From contig CAYJOD010000057.1 of assembly GCA_964371655.1 (NCBI GenBank), forward strand, positions 1-40,571: DNA of 40,571 bases. Reading direction: 5' to 3'. Position 1 is the stretch's first letter, and each line of letters begins with the position of its first letter. The stretch comes from CAZGSN01 sp964371655. GTDB lineage: Bacteria > Desulfobacterota > Binatia > HRBIN30. The notes below the pieces were generated by a model. That model had not been told where the DNA came from. It saw nothing but the letters and a program-made list of their open reading frames with translations, and did no database searches. The position numbers and the translations under genes are program-made. This document shows positions 25,750 to 34,008 of the stretch, in pieces.

Positions 25750-27063
25750 CTACGGCTGCACCGGTCGGCGGCCGACCGAGTAGTAGGTGAAGCCGAGTTG
25801 CCGCATCTCGTTGACGTCGTAGACGTTGCGCCCGTCGAAGATGATCGGATGTTTCAGGAGCTGTCGGATGCGCGCGAAGTCCGGGCGCCGGAACTCGTTC
25901 CACTCGGTCACGATCAGCAGGGCGTCGGCGCCGTCGAGAGCGTCGTAGTTGACGCGATGATAGTGCACGCGGTCGCCGAACATCCGTTGTGCCTCGGCCA
26001 GAGCTTCAGGATCGTGAACGTGCACTTCGGCCCCGGCCTCGAGCAAGGCTTCGATGATCGTCACCGCTGGCGCCTCGCGCATGTCGTCGGTGCGCGGCTT
26101 GAACGCCAGCCCCCAGACAGCGAATCGCATCGCCTTTAGATCGCCGCCGAAGTGCAGCACTACCTTGTCGACCAGGGTGCGCTTCTGCCGTTCGTTGACC
26201 TCCTCCGCCGCGCGCAGCATGCGGAAGTCCATGTTCTGTTGATGGGCGGTCTTGATGATCGCCTTGACGTCCTTGGGAAAGCACGAGCCCCCGTAGCCGA
26301 CGCCGGGGAAGAGGAAGTGCTGGCCGATTCGGCGATCGAAACCCACACCGCGGCGCACGTGATCGACGTCGGCACCGACGCGCTCGCAGATATTGGCAAA
26401 CTCGTTCATGAGCGAGATCCGCGCGGCCAACATGGCGTTGGCGCAGTACTTGGTCATCTCGGCGCTAGCGGTGCTCATCACCAGGATCGGCTGCTCGGTG
26501 CGTACGAAAGGAGAATACAGCTCCTTCATGAGCTCGGTTGCCCTGTCACTATCGCTGCCGATGACGACGCGGTCGGGCTTCATGAAGTCGTCGACCGCCG
26601 CGCCTTCCTTCAAGAACTCCGGGTTGGAGACGACGTCAAAAGGATGGCTGGTTTTCGACGCGATCACCTCACGGACCTTGTCGGCGGTACCGACGGGAAC
26701 GGTGCTCTTGTCGACGATGACGCGGTAGCCGTCCATCGCGACACCAATCTCTTCGGCGACGCGCAGGACCGCGCCGAGGTCGGCAGAGCCGTCTTCGCCC
26801 TGCGGCGTCCCGACGGCGATGAAGCAGATCAGCGAGCGCTGCACCGCCGCGCGCAGGTCGGTCGAAAACGTCAAGCGCCCTTCGGCGACATTGCGCTTCA
26901 CCAACTCCTCGAGACCAGGCTCATAGATGGGGATGTCACCGGCGCACAGCTTCGCGATCTTGGTCGCATTGATGTCGACGCAAACGACGTCGTTTCCGCT
27001 CTCGGCAAGACAGGTGCCGGCCACCAGGCCGACATAGCCCGTGCCGACGACACAAACCTTCAC
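25750..27063 (-). CDS. ugd: UDP-glucose 6-dehydrogenase
   Basis: Oxidises UDP-glucose to UDP-glucuronate with two NAD. The GTG at 27063 is chosen because GGAGGAGG lies five bases upstream and the Rossmann motif GTGYVG follows at once (7-12), giving 437 residues. Other marks are the STVPVGT loop (120-126), K205 in EMTKYCANAM, and the catalytic cysteine C261 in GYGGSCFPKD. The C-terminal UDP-binding domain has GLAFKPRTDDMREAPA. It is the first gene of a two-gene operon with the UDP-xylose-synthase-like enzyme. Confidence 0.96.
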   Translation of the reverse strand: MKVCVVGTGYVGLVAGTCLAESGNDVVCVDINATKIAKLCAGDIPIYEPGLEELVKRNVAEGRLTFSTDLRAAVQRSLICFIAVGTPQGEDGSADLGAVLRVAEEIGVAMDGYRVIVDKSTVPVGTADKVREVIASKTSHPFDVVSNPEFLKEGAAVDDFMKPDRVVIGSDSDRATELMKELYSPFVRTEQPILVMSTASAEMTKYCANAMLAARISLMNEFANICERVGADVDHVRRGVGFDRRIGQHFLFPGVGYGGSCFPKDVKAIIKTAHQQNMDFRMLRAAEEVNERQKRTLVDKVVLHFGGDLKAMRFAVWGLAFKPRTDDMREAPAVTIIEALLEAGAEVHVHDPEALAEAQRMFGDRVHYHRVNYDALDGADALLIVTEWNEFRRPDFARIRQLLKHPIIFDGRNVYDVNEMRQLGFTYYSVGRRPVQP

Positions 27064-27530
27064 GACTCCTCCTCCGCGATTACGCAACCCGGGCTGACGC
27101 CCGCAACCCAAGCCGGCGCCGGCGTTTGGAAGTGCCCCCTCTCCCGCAAGTAATGCGGGCGAGGGGAGCTGACCTTGCAGTCACCGCTCGAGAATCCTCG
27201 CGTGGCGAGAAGATTCGGAACGTTGGTTGCGCAGAAAACGGCCTGGCCGCCGAGCGGCCAACCCAGGCCCTCATCGGCACATCGATACATGCGTGGGAAC
27301 GCGAGACTCGGATCACAGGACACAGAAACGCTCCGTGAATTCATGGTGCTCGGTTGTCGGTACTCTGTGATCAGGCCGGTCTTTCAACAGGCCCATATGA
27401 CCATCGCGCGGTTGCTTCAAAGGTCGTGCCTCATAGCTTCGGCCCCCCATCAAGTCAACGCGAATGGCCCGCGGCTGGCGGGTCATTTCGATCTACAATG
27501 ACGCCTGGGAGAAGGCGCGATACCGGCCAT

Positions 27531-27558
27531 AAAGCGGCGGCAAGCCGCCGCACTGGGG
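27531..27558. repeat. Solo inverted G-type REP-like palindrome
   Basis: AAAGCGGCGGCAAGC followed by CGCCGCACTGGGG. It has no S-type partner within the usual 40-60 bases, unlike the five pairs elsewhere in the window. Confidence 0.75.
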
Positions 27559-27585
27559 TTTGGACATTTGGCCGGCAACTGCCGG

Positions 27586-27790
27586 CCCGGTGGTATAGGC
27601 TTCCAGCCTGTACCACCGGGCATTTTCTATTGCGCAGGTGGCAGTCAACATGCGCAAACGGCTCTTCGTTGAAGGGTGGGATCAACCATCGAAGCGGCGG
27701 ATCTGATCGACCCACGATTGGACTCAAGTCTCTCGAGAAGATTGGCGGCCGGAAGAGTCTTGGTGGTACAGGCTGGAAGCCTATACCACC
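27586..27790. repeat. Two copies of a GGTGGTACAGGCTG palindrome
   Basis: Copy 1 (27586-27620): GGTGGTATAGGCTTCCAG then CCTGTACCACC. Copy 2 (27754-27790): GGTGGTACAGGCTGGAAG then CCTATACCACC. Each folds into a hairpin of about 14 base pairs, and the two copies are inverted relative to each other. Confidence 0.8.
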
Positions 27791-27841
27791 AAGGCCGATG
27801 CCAAGATTCAAACCCGCTGCCCGATTCTAACGTCCACACCC

Positions 27842-27907
27842 CAAAGCGGCGGCAAGCCGCCACACTCCTTATCGCCTTTGGAGTGCGGGAGCTCGCTCCC
27901 TCTTTGG
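27842..27907. repeat. REP-like heterotypic pair (inverted G-type then S-type)
   Basis: Inverted G-type at 27842-27868 (CAAAGCGGCGGCAAGC and on) and forward S-type at 27877-27907 (TTTGGAGTGCGGGAGCTCGC and on), only about 8 bases apart. The two face outward, unlike the pair at 1551-1649. Confidence 0.85.
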
Positions 27908-27972
27908 TCAGAATACGTCTTGGGATCCGCGATGAAACCCATCCACGTTGGACCGGGGACGGGCGCGGCAGG

Positions 27973-28578
27973 CTACTTCTTGGTTCCCGTCTTGCTCCCG
28001 GTGCTCTTCTTCTCGGAATCTTTCTTTGCACCCTTCTTGGCCGGCGCCTCGCGCATCGCATCGGCGTTACACTTGGCGTACCCTTCGGGAAGCATGTAGA
28101 TCGCGAAAAGCGCATCCTCGCTTCCCTTGATCGAATCGACGTGTGTGCCGACATCGATCATGAGCGGCTCCGGTCGCTTGCGCTCGACGGTCGCGCCCAT
28201 GGTCATGCGAAAGGTGCCGTCGTCGTTGGTGCGCGTCCGTACGCCCCAACCGTTGGGCAGGAACAGCTTCACGAAGCGCTCCTTCACCCCTTTCCCGCCG
28301 GCGTCGGTCAAGCGGCCGCTGATGTGTAAGTCGTAGGGGTAACCGATGGCCTTGCCGAAATTGCTTTCGAGCAGACACTTGCCGCAGGGTTGCGCGCTCA
28401 ACCAGCCCTTCTCGGCGCCATCGTCGCACCCCTTGCCAACACCCGACTTGCAATCGTTGCACATGAGGATCTTTGCCAGAGTGGCGCCATCCGGGTCTGT
28501 GAGGTTCTGTTCGTATGCATGCGCCCGAATCCCCAGGGTCGCCACTACGACCACCACCGCCATCCACCATCGTCTCAT
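27973..28578 (-). CDS. Exported protein of unknown function with Ig-like carboxypeptidase-regulatory-type segment
   Basis: The ATG at 28578 has an excellent ribosome binding site (GGAGGAG, five bases before) and a signal peptide (residues 1-21, ending HAYA-like), giving 201 residues. The mature part has a cysteine-rich stretch (CNDCKSGVGKGCDDGAEKGW, then PCGKC), then a segment ISGRLTDAGGKGV...LFLPNGWGVRTRTNDDGTFR that resembles the carboxypeptidase regulatory-like beta-sandwich. It ends in a Lys/Ser-rich tail (KKDSEKKSTGSKTGTKK). I do not recognise a named family. It is divergent from the sirtuin gene. Confidence 0.72.
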   Translation of the reverse strand: MRRWWMAVVVVVATLGIRAHAYEQNLTDPDGATLAKILMCNDCKSGVGKGCDDGAEKGWLSAQPCGKCLLESNFGKAIGYPYDLHISGRLTDAGGKGVKERFVKLFLPNGWGVRTRTNDDGTFRMTMGATVERKRPEPLMIDVGTHVDSIKGSEDALFAIYMLPEGYAKCNADAMREAPAKKGAKKDSEKKSTGSKTGTKK

Positions 28579-28620
28579 ACGTTCTCCTCCTGATTTGGGC
28601 TCAGCTACCTCTGAGCCGCG

Positions 28621-28649
28621 TTGAGAATTATTGTGGCCGTTCCTATAGT
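28621..28649 (+). promoter_or_regulatory. Candidate sigma-70-type promoter for the sirtuin gene
   Basis: TTGAGA at 28621-28626 and TATAGT at 28644-28649 with a 17-base spacer, each one base from the consensus. They lie 58 bases upstream of the ATG at 28707, in the divergent intergenic region, which is locally less GC-rich than its surroundings. Confidence 0.5.
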
Positions 28650-28706
28650 GCAGCGTCTTTCGGCACTCAACCGAGCCGGCCGTCGGCTCGAACGGATCGC
28701 ATCGTA

Positions 28707-29510
28707 ATGGCATCCAATTCCCCCGCCACAACTCGCGCTCTCGCCCCCGGCGTCGCCGACGCGGCACGGCATATCGCCGCGGCGCACCACGTGCTCGTCC
28801 TCACCGGTGCGGGGATGTCGGTGGAGAGCGGCATACCGCCTTTCCGTGGTCCCGGCGGTTTGTGGACGAAGTACGGCGAGCCGCCGATGAACGGCTACGA
28901 GCGCTTTCTCGCCGATCCGGCGCAGGCATGGCGCGACCGCATCGACCCGAAAGGCCCGATGCGCGAGCTCTGGAAGACGCTCGCAGCGGCGCGCCCGAAT
29001 CCCGGTCACGAAGCGCTCGTACGCCTCGAGCAGATGGGGATCTTGCGCTGTCTGATCACGCAGAACATCGACGGCCTGCATAGCACCGCCGGCAGCACCC
29101 TGGTCGCCGAGATCCACGGCAACGCGCATTTGATTCGCTGCATCCAGTGCAGCCGCCGTTTCGAGCGCGCCGCGATCGCTCTCGAACAACTGCCGCCGTT
29201 GTGCCCGCACTGCGGCGGGATCTTAAAGAGCGACACCGTGTCCTTCGGCGAACCGATCCCGGCCGAGGTTCTGGCGCGCTGCTTCGAGGAAAGCGAGCAG
29301 TGTGACTGCATGATCGTGGCCGGCACCTCGGCGACGGTCTATCCGGCCGCACAGTTTCCACTCGACGTGCGCGAGCGCGGCGGCGTGTTGATCGAGGTCA
29401 ACGCTTACGCCACCGAGATTACGCCGTTGTGTACCGTCAGCCTGCGCGGCCCCTCGGGAGAGGTGCTGCCGCAGCTGGTGGCCGCGGTCGCGGCCCTGCG
29501 TACGACATAA
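28707..29510 (+). CDS. cobB: NAD-dependent protein deacylase, Sir2 family
   Basis: A sirtuin that removes acyl groups from lysines using NAD. The 267-residue form from ATG 28707 carries GAGMSVESGIPPFRG (34-48), TQNIDGLH (118-125), the catalytic His in EIHGN (H137), and two zinc-binding pairs, CIQC (C145, C148) and CPHC (C166, C169). Later blocks are VSFGEPIP, VAGTSATVYPAAQFP and IEVNAYATEIT. The in-frame extension upstream of this ATG covers promoter-like DNA and is rejected. It appears monocistronic. Confidence 0.95.
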   Translation: MASNSPATTRALAPGVADAARHIAAAHHVLVLTGAGMSVESGIPPFRGPGGLWTKYGEPPMNGYERFLADPAQAWRDRIDPKGPMRELWKTLAAARPNPGHEALVRLEQMGILRCLITQNIDGLHSTAGSTLVAEIHGNAHLIRCIQCSRRFERAAIALEQLPPLCPHCGGILKSDTVSFGEPIPAEVLARCFEESEQCDCMIVAGTSATVYPAAQFPLDVRERGGVLIEVNAYATEITPLCTVSLRGPSGEVLPQLVAAVAALRTT

Positions 29511-29826
29511 CGCCGAGGAGGAGGTTGTTAGGGCGTGAGGTTGTTACGCTGTTGGGGGAGATCTGAGGCCTGTCACCCCAGTAGCCAACTCACCAAGACT
29601 TTACCGCAGAGACGCAGAGGCGCGGAGAACAGATGCTCTGGGAACGATTGCACGTTCGCCAAAACAACAGACTGCAAGGAATTGATCCAGCCAAAATTAT
29701 GATCCCCGCCAACCATCCAAGGCTTTCTCTGCGTCTCCGCGTCTCTGCGGTGAGAAATCCAAGCTAACAACCTGCCGCCTTGGTCTTCGTGGTCAACCTA
29801 CTCCTCGCTTCGGCGCGCCGGTTCGA
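29511..29826. other. 316-bp intergenic region containing a mirrored element
   Basis: Outer inverted repeat AGGTTGTTAG at 29522-29531 and CTAACAACCT at 29764-29773 encloses the CAGAGGCG element listed separately. No gene is supported. Confidence 0.65.
29603..29753. repeat. Mirrored word-array element (CGCAGAGACGCAGAGG)
   Basis: Left arm 29603-29629 (ACCGCAGAGACGCAGAGGCG and on); right arm 29724-29753 (CTCTGCGTCTCCGCGTCTCT and on). The core has TGCAAGGAATTGATCC and ATGATCCCCGCCAACC, which resemble the core of the element at 11473-11640. Confidence 0.82.
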
Positions 29827-31869
29827 ATGAAGCATACCCGCCTCATCGTTCTTCTCGTCGTCGCCGCGTGGGCGTTGTGCAGCCACCTCGGCAAGGTGCC
29901 GCTGCTCGACGATCCGAATGAGGGTGAGTACGCGGAAGTTGCACGCGAGATGGTGGAAACCGGCGAGTGGATCAGCCCGCAGCTCAACTACGTTCTCTTC
30001 CTCAACAAACCACCGCTGACGTACTGGCTGGTCGCCGCTTCCTACCTGGCCTTCGGCGTCAATGAGCTCGCCGCACGCTTGCCGATCGCCCTGACCGCGC
30101 TGCTCATCGTCTTCCTGGTGACGCGCTTGGGAACCAGGCTGTTTGACGACGACACCGGTCTACTCGCCGGGCTCATCCTGCTCACCTGCGCTGGCTTCTT
30201 CCTGGAAGCGCATCTGCTGCGGCCCGACCTCGTGCAGGTGGCCGCCATGACCGCGAGCTTCCTAGCGTTGGCGCATCTCTGCCCGACAGTGGAGGGAGAG
30301 GTGCCTGGAAGCACTCCCTCTCCCGCATCACCGCGGGAGAGGGGAGCGTCGATAAATCCGAATGGAAAACAGGAAACGGCAAACCGGAAACCGAAAACTG
30401 GGCAATGCTTATGCGGAAAGGCCGGTTTTCCATTTTCGGTTTCCGGTTTCCTGTTTTCCATTCTCCGAGCGACGGCCGGTCGCGGAGAAAATCGACAGTC
30501 TCAGAGGGAGGGGTTGAGGGATCGTTTCTCTCAGCGCTTGCTGCGCACGTCCGCCACAGGGTTCCGGAGTGCGAGCCCATCCGACGGCCCTCACCCTAAC
30601 CCTCTCCCGCGCCGGACTTGGCGCGGGAGAGGGGAGCTGACCTGGTTGAGGCCCAGCGCGAATCAATTGCCGGCTCTCGTCGGCTGGCAGGTGGCCATCG
30701 CCGTTGGGTTGATGTCCAAAGGCATGGTCGCCGTCTTGGTCCCCGGCCTCGTCTGCATCGTCCTTGCCCTCGCCCAGCGCGACGCCACGCTGCTTCGCAC
30801 CCTGCTGCACCCGCGCGCGTGGTGGTTGCTGCTCGTCCTGACGGCGCCGTGGCACGTGATCATGAGCCTGCGCCACGAAGGGTTTCTGTGGGACTACGTC
30901 GTCAACCAGCACTTCCTGTTCTTCTTCGACAAGAAATGGCCGCGCGACTCGGTGCCGGTGACCCTACCGGTGTTCTGGGCGGCGTTCGCCCTGCGTCTGT
31001 TCCCGTGGACCTTGTTCGCACCGGTCGCCGTCTTCGCCGCGACGCGACGGGCGTGGCTTCGCCGTGCATGCAACGAGCAGCTCCTCCTCGCCTGGGCGGG
31101 GGCAGTCCTGCTGCTGTTCTCGGCCGCGGCGTCACGCATGGAGCACTACTGCATTCCCGCTCTGCCGCCGATGGCGTTGCTCATCGCCAAGCTCCTGCGC
31201 GACTATGGGAAGGCCGCCAGCTACGCTCGCACCGTTTTCGCCCACACCGTCGGCGCAGCGGTGTTGCTGCTGGCAGGAGTCATCGTCGTCCCTCGTCTCC
31301 TCACGGAGCAGCCGTGGCTTGCGGCGGTCGGCGACTTTGTGCCGATGGCGCGCACGGTTTTCATCATTCTGTCGAGCGCCGCCGCTGCCGCCGCCGTGCT
31401 TGCCGGGCTCGGCCGGCGCAATTTGATGGCAGCGGCGCTCAGTCTGGGATTTCTCGCTATCGTCCCCTACTTCCTCGACGGCCTCACCCTGGTTGCGAAG
31501 ATCAACTCCAGCGCCCCTCTCGCCGCCGAGCTCGCGCCGTTGCTGACGGCGCCGGTGCGCGTCGTCTACGAAGCGCCGATCGAGTACCAGAACTGCGCCG
31601 GCTTCAATTTCTACCTTGGCCGCAGGCTCGACCTACTCGCCCATCCCGACTTCGTGCCACCGCCGTACCTCGCCGCCTACGTCGACGATCTCTACCTCAG
31701 CCGCGACGACCTGCGCACGGCGTGGCCCGAGGAGAAGCTCTTCGTAATCACCGACCCGCTACGAGAGCGCCGAAGCGTCGACGGCGCCTTTCCGGCGCCG
31801 ACCCACATCGTCGGCCGCGACTATTGTCGGCTGCTGATCAGCAACCGGCCGGTGCAACGTGTGCCGTAG
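29827..31869 (+). CDS. PMT/ArnT-like glycosyltransferase (GT-C fold) with in-frame repeat insertion
   Basis: A polytopic inner-membrane glycosyltransferase of the dolichyl-phosphate-mannose/ArnT type, which moves a sugar from a polyprenyl-phosphate donor onto a protein or lipid on the periplasmic side. The first loop has the family motif DDPNEGEYAEVA (28-39) and FLNKPPLTYW (59-68). About a dozen membrane segments follow, then a periplasmic C-terminal part. The total of 680 residues is about 125 more than usual. The excess lies at about 157-278, between LALAHLCP and LVGWQVAIAVGLMSKG, and is repeat DNA (CCCTCTCCC palindromes and a GGAAACCG hairpin) read without a stop. The product may be functional with a long loop, or the gene may be decaying; sequence alone cannot tell. 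Confidence 0.85.
   Translation: MKHTRLIVLLVVAAWALCSHLGKVPLLDDPNEGEYAEVAREMVETGEWISPQLNYVLFLNKPPLTYWLVAASYLAFGVNELAARLPIALTALLIVFLVTRLGTRLFDDDTGLLAGLILLTCAGFFLEAHLLRPDLVQVAAMTASFLALAHLCPTVEGEVPGSTPSPASPRERGASINPNGKQETANRKPKTGQCLCGKAGFPFSVSGFLFSILRATAGRGENRQSQREGLRDRFSQRLLRTSATGFRSASPSDGPHPNPLPRRTWRGRGELTWLRPSANQLPALVGWQVAIAVGLMSKGMVAVLVPGLVCIVLALAQRDATLLRTLLHPRAWWLLLVLTAPWHVIMSLRHEGFLWDYVVNQHFLFFFDKKWPRDSVPVTLPVFWAAFALRLFPWTLFAPVAVFAATRRAWLRRACNEQLLLAWAGAVLLLFSAAASRMEHYCIPALPPMALLIAKLLRDYGKAASYARTVFAHTVGAAVLLLAGVIVVPRLLTEQPWLAAVGDFVPMARTVFIILSSAAAAAAVLAGLGRRNLMAAALSLGFLAIVPYFLDGLTLVAKINSSAPLAAELAPLLTAPVRVVYEAPIEYQNCAGFNFYLGRRLDLLAHPDFVPPPYLAAYVDDLYLSRDDLRTAWPEEKLFVITDPLRERRSVDGAFPAPTHIVGRDYCRLLISNRPVQRVP
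30314..30632. repeat. Composite repeat insertion inside the glycosyltransferase gene
   Basis: From left to right: a palindrome CTCCCTCTCCCGC/GCGGGAGAGGGGAG (30314-30346), a mirrored word-array hairpin (30361-30400 GGAAAACAGGAAACGGCAAA and on, against 30421-30463 GGTTTTCCATTTTCGG and on), about 130 unique bases, and a second palindrome CCTCTCCCGCGCC/GGCGCGGGAGAGG (30601-30632). The same hairpin wording is intergenic at 24580-24680. Confidence 0.88.
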
Positions 31870-32365
31870 TAGGCCAGCAATGTAGCCGCGGCCGCCAGGC
31901 CGTGGATTCGCGGTTCAGCTGCAGAGCCAGGCGTCGACAAGGTTCCATCTGCCACGCTCTGGCGAGCTTGTCTCAAAACCCAGAGGACGCGCAGCTGGGA
32001 ACCCCTCCGCCCCAAAAGCGGGAGCAAGCTCCCGCACTCCAAAGGGTGCGGGAAAGGAGAAGGGGTTCGATCATTCGGTGCGGGGAGCCACTTTGGAGTG
32101 CGGCGGCTTGCCGCCGCTTTCGACTGCGGGGAGCGTGCACCCGAGCAGTTTTGAGACAGTCATCATGAAGCTGCTGCTTCGCCCGAGAGGATGAAAACTC
32201 GGTTCCCGAGCCCCCAGCCCCGAGTCTCCAGCCCCCATTTTCAAAGCAACCTCTGGCAAGCGCGGCTACATGGCCGCGGCCCCGAACCTCAATCTTCACG
32301 TTCGCTAATCTTGCCATAACCGAGGTCGCAGGGGTATGGTCCCCCTCCCTGCGAGGTGAAACCTT
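31870..32365. other. Intergenic region with a REP pair framed by an inverted repeat
   Basis: About 500 bases without a gene. A perfect 11-base inverted repeat (TGTCTCAAAAC at 31969-31979, GTTTTGAGACA at 32148-32158) frames the REP pair at 32013-32122. Right of it is a CCCGAGCCCCCAGCCCC word run (32205-32235). The gshA promoter must lie near the right end but is not clear. Confidence 0.7.
32013..32122. repeat. REP-like heterotypic pair (inverted S-type then G-type)
   Basis: Inverted S-type at 32013-32043 (AAAGCGGGAGCAAGCTCCCG and on) and forward G-type at 32092-32122 (TTTGGAGTGCGGCGGCTTGC and on). Confidence 0.88.
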
Positions 32366-33736
32366 ATGTCGCAATACATGGCAGATGCCTCGGCGCCCGT
32401 GTTCATTGAGAAGTACGACCAGTTGGTCGAGCTCTTCGAGCAGGCGAGTAAGCCGCGAACAAGTTGGCGTATCGGCACCGAGTACGAGAAGGTCGCGGTC
32501 TGGCAGGCGGATGGGCGGGCGGTGCCGTTCACCGGCGGCATCGAAGAGGTCCTGCGGCGACTTGCCGACCGTTACGCGTGGACCCCGGTCGAGGAGGATG
32601 GGCGTGTGATCGCGCTCAGCGGCACGCGCGCTTCGATCACCTTGGAGCCGGGCGGACAACTCGAGCTCAGCGGCGAGCAATGCGAGAGCGTGCATTGCGC
32701 CCAACACGAGTTCGCCGAGCACGTCGAGCAGATCGTCGGCATCGGCGACGAGCTCGGCATCTGCTTCCTCGGTCTCGGCATGCAGCCGATCAGCCGCCTC
32801 GACGAGATCGAGTGGGTACCCAAGAAGCGCTACGGGATCATGGGACCGTACATGCTCAAGACCGGCAAGCTCGGCCAGCGCATGATGAAGCAGACGGCCA
32901 CCGTCCAGGTAAACATCGACTACGGCAGCGAACGCGACGCGATGACCAAGCTGCGCGCCGCCATGGGCCTGGCGCCACTGCTCACCGCCATGTTCGCCAA
33001 CTCGCCGTTTTGCGACGGCGACCTCAACGGCTACATGAGCTACCGCGCCCATATCTGGACCGACACCGATGCCGATCGCAGCGGCCTGCTGCCGTTTGTG
33101 TTCTCGGACGCGCCGAGCTTCAGCGATTACGTCAACTATGCCCTCGACGTGCCCATGTACTTCATCGTGCGCGGCGACCGTTGGATCGATATGACCGACT
33201 ACACCTTCCGTCGCTTCTGGCAGGAAGGCTACGGCAGCGAGCGCGCTACCATGTCCGATTGGAACATTCACCTGACCACGCTGTTCCCGGAAGCGCGCCT
33301 GAAGGGCTACCTCGAGCTGCGTTCGATCGACAGCCAGTCGCCCGATCTCATGCTCGCCGTGCCGGCACTCATCAAAGGGATCTTCTACACCGAGGATTGC
33401 CTGCTCGCGGCCTGGGACATGGTCAAGGCGTGGACGCTGGAAGAGCGTGCCGAGCTCGCCGACTCGGTGCACAAGCGCGCCTTGCGCGCCCGCATTCGTC
33501 GCAACAGCGTGCACGAGCTTGCCAAGGAGCTGATCCTGATCGCCGAGACCGGCCTCGACCGTCAGGGCAGTCTCAACACCTACGGTGAAAGCGAAACCCT
33601 CTACCTCGAGCGCTTGCGCGACAACGTCCACAAAGGCCGCTGTCCTGCCGATCTTCTGGTCGACAAGTGGAACGGAAGCTGGGACCGCGAGGTGAGTCGG
33701 ATGGTGGCGGCGAGCTCGTACCGGGTGGCGGCGTAG
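32366..33736 (+). CDS. gshA: Glutamate-cysteine ligase (plant/alphaproteobacterial type, GCS2)
   Basis: Catalyses the first step of glutathione synthesis, joining glutamate and cysteine with ATP. The 456-residue product matches the plant/alphaproteobacterial class: RIGTEYEKVAVW (about 35-46), SITLEPGGQLELSGEQCESV (about 90-109), GMQPISRLDEIEWVPKKRYG, MMKQTATVQVNIDYGSE, then MYFIVRGDRW, MSDWNIHLTTLFPEARLKGY and LELRSIDSQ. GAGGTGAAACC before the ATG is a good ribosome binding site. gshB is not in this window. An EgtA-like role in ergothioneine synthesis is less likely, since no other egt gene is nearby. Confidence 0.95.
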   Translation: MSQYMADASAPVFIEKYDQLVELFEQASKPRTSWRIGTEYEKVAVWQADGRAVPFTGGIEEVLRRLADRYAWTPVEEDGRVIALSGTRASITLEPGGQLELSGEQCESVHCAQHEFAEHVEQIVGIGDELGICFLGLGMQPISRLDEIEWVPKKRYGIMGPYMLKTGKLGQRMMKQTATVQVNIDYGSERDAMTKLRAAMGLAPLLTAMFANSPFCDGDLNGYMSYRAHIWTDTDADRSGLLPFVFSDAPSFSDYVNYALDVPMYFIVRGDRWIDMTDYTFRRFWQEGYGSERATMSDWNIHLTTLFPEARLKGYLELRSIDSQSPDLMLAVPALIKGIFYTEDCLLAAWDMVKAWTLEERAELADSVHKRALRARIRRNSVHELAKELILIAETGLDRQGSLNTYGESETLYLERLRDNVHKGRCPADLLVDKWNGSWDREVSRMVAASSYRVAA

Positions 33737-33814
33737 CGGTTGATCCTGATCGTTCCGATTCTGCTTCTTCAGATCGCAGCCAAGGCCACGGCAACGTCGT
33801 TCACGGAGGACATG

Positions 33815-33875
33815 CCTGGGAGCGCCGGCATCTTGCCGGCGCGAATCACGCCGCCTGGAAGGCGGCGCTCCCAGG
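33815..33875. repeat. Palindrome CCTGGGAGCGCCG / CGGCGCTCCCAGG
   Basis: A perfect 13-base outer inverted repeat (33815-33827 and 33863-33875) encloses two inner hairpins, GCCGGCATCTTGCCGGC and GCCGCCTGGAAGGCGGC. It resembles the paired REP layout but uses different wording. It lies between gshA and the DUF62 gene; the remainder of 33737-34008 shows nothing else. Confidence 0.8.
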
Positions 33876-34008
33876 GATACAGAACGAATACGAGGTCTCG
33901 ATCCGCTGACAACTGGGTCCTAAAGGATCCATCGGCGACTTTGCCGTGGCCCTGAGATCGCGGCCTTCTGCGCTCGACCCGATAGCGGATACCGGATATT
34001 GACCACTC

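Larger units (their letters stand above)
27064..27972. other. 900-bp gene-free region packed with palindromic repeats
   Basis: No convincing gene lies here. In order it holds a CCCTCTCCC palindrome (27135-27174), about 350 bases with nothing recognisable, a solo inverted G-type REP (27531-27558), a GCCGGCAACTGCCGGC hairpin, two GGTGGTA palindromes (27586-27620 and 27754-27790), and an outward-facing REP pair (27842-27907). Promoters for ugd should lie at its left end, but I cannot place one. Confidence 0.7.

Noticed and set aside
27676..28329. A 217-codon plus-strand frame over the repeats and the exported protein gene
   Set aside because: It reads through REP palindromes and is antisense to a minus-strand gene with a strong ribosome binding site and signal peptide.
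31973..33631. A 552-codon open frame antisense to gshA
   Set aside because: gshA on the plus strand has every family motif and a good ribosome binding site; long antisense frames are expected in GC-rich coding DNA.
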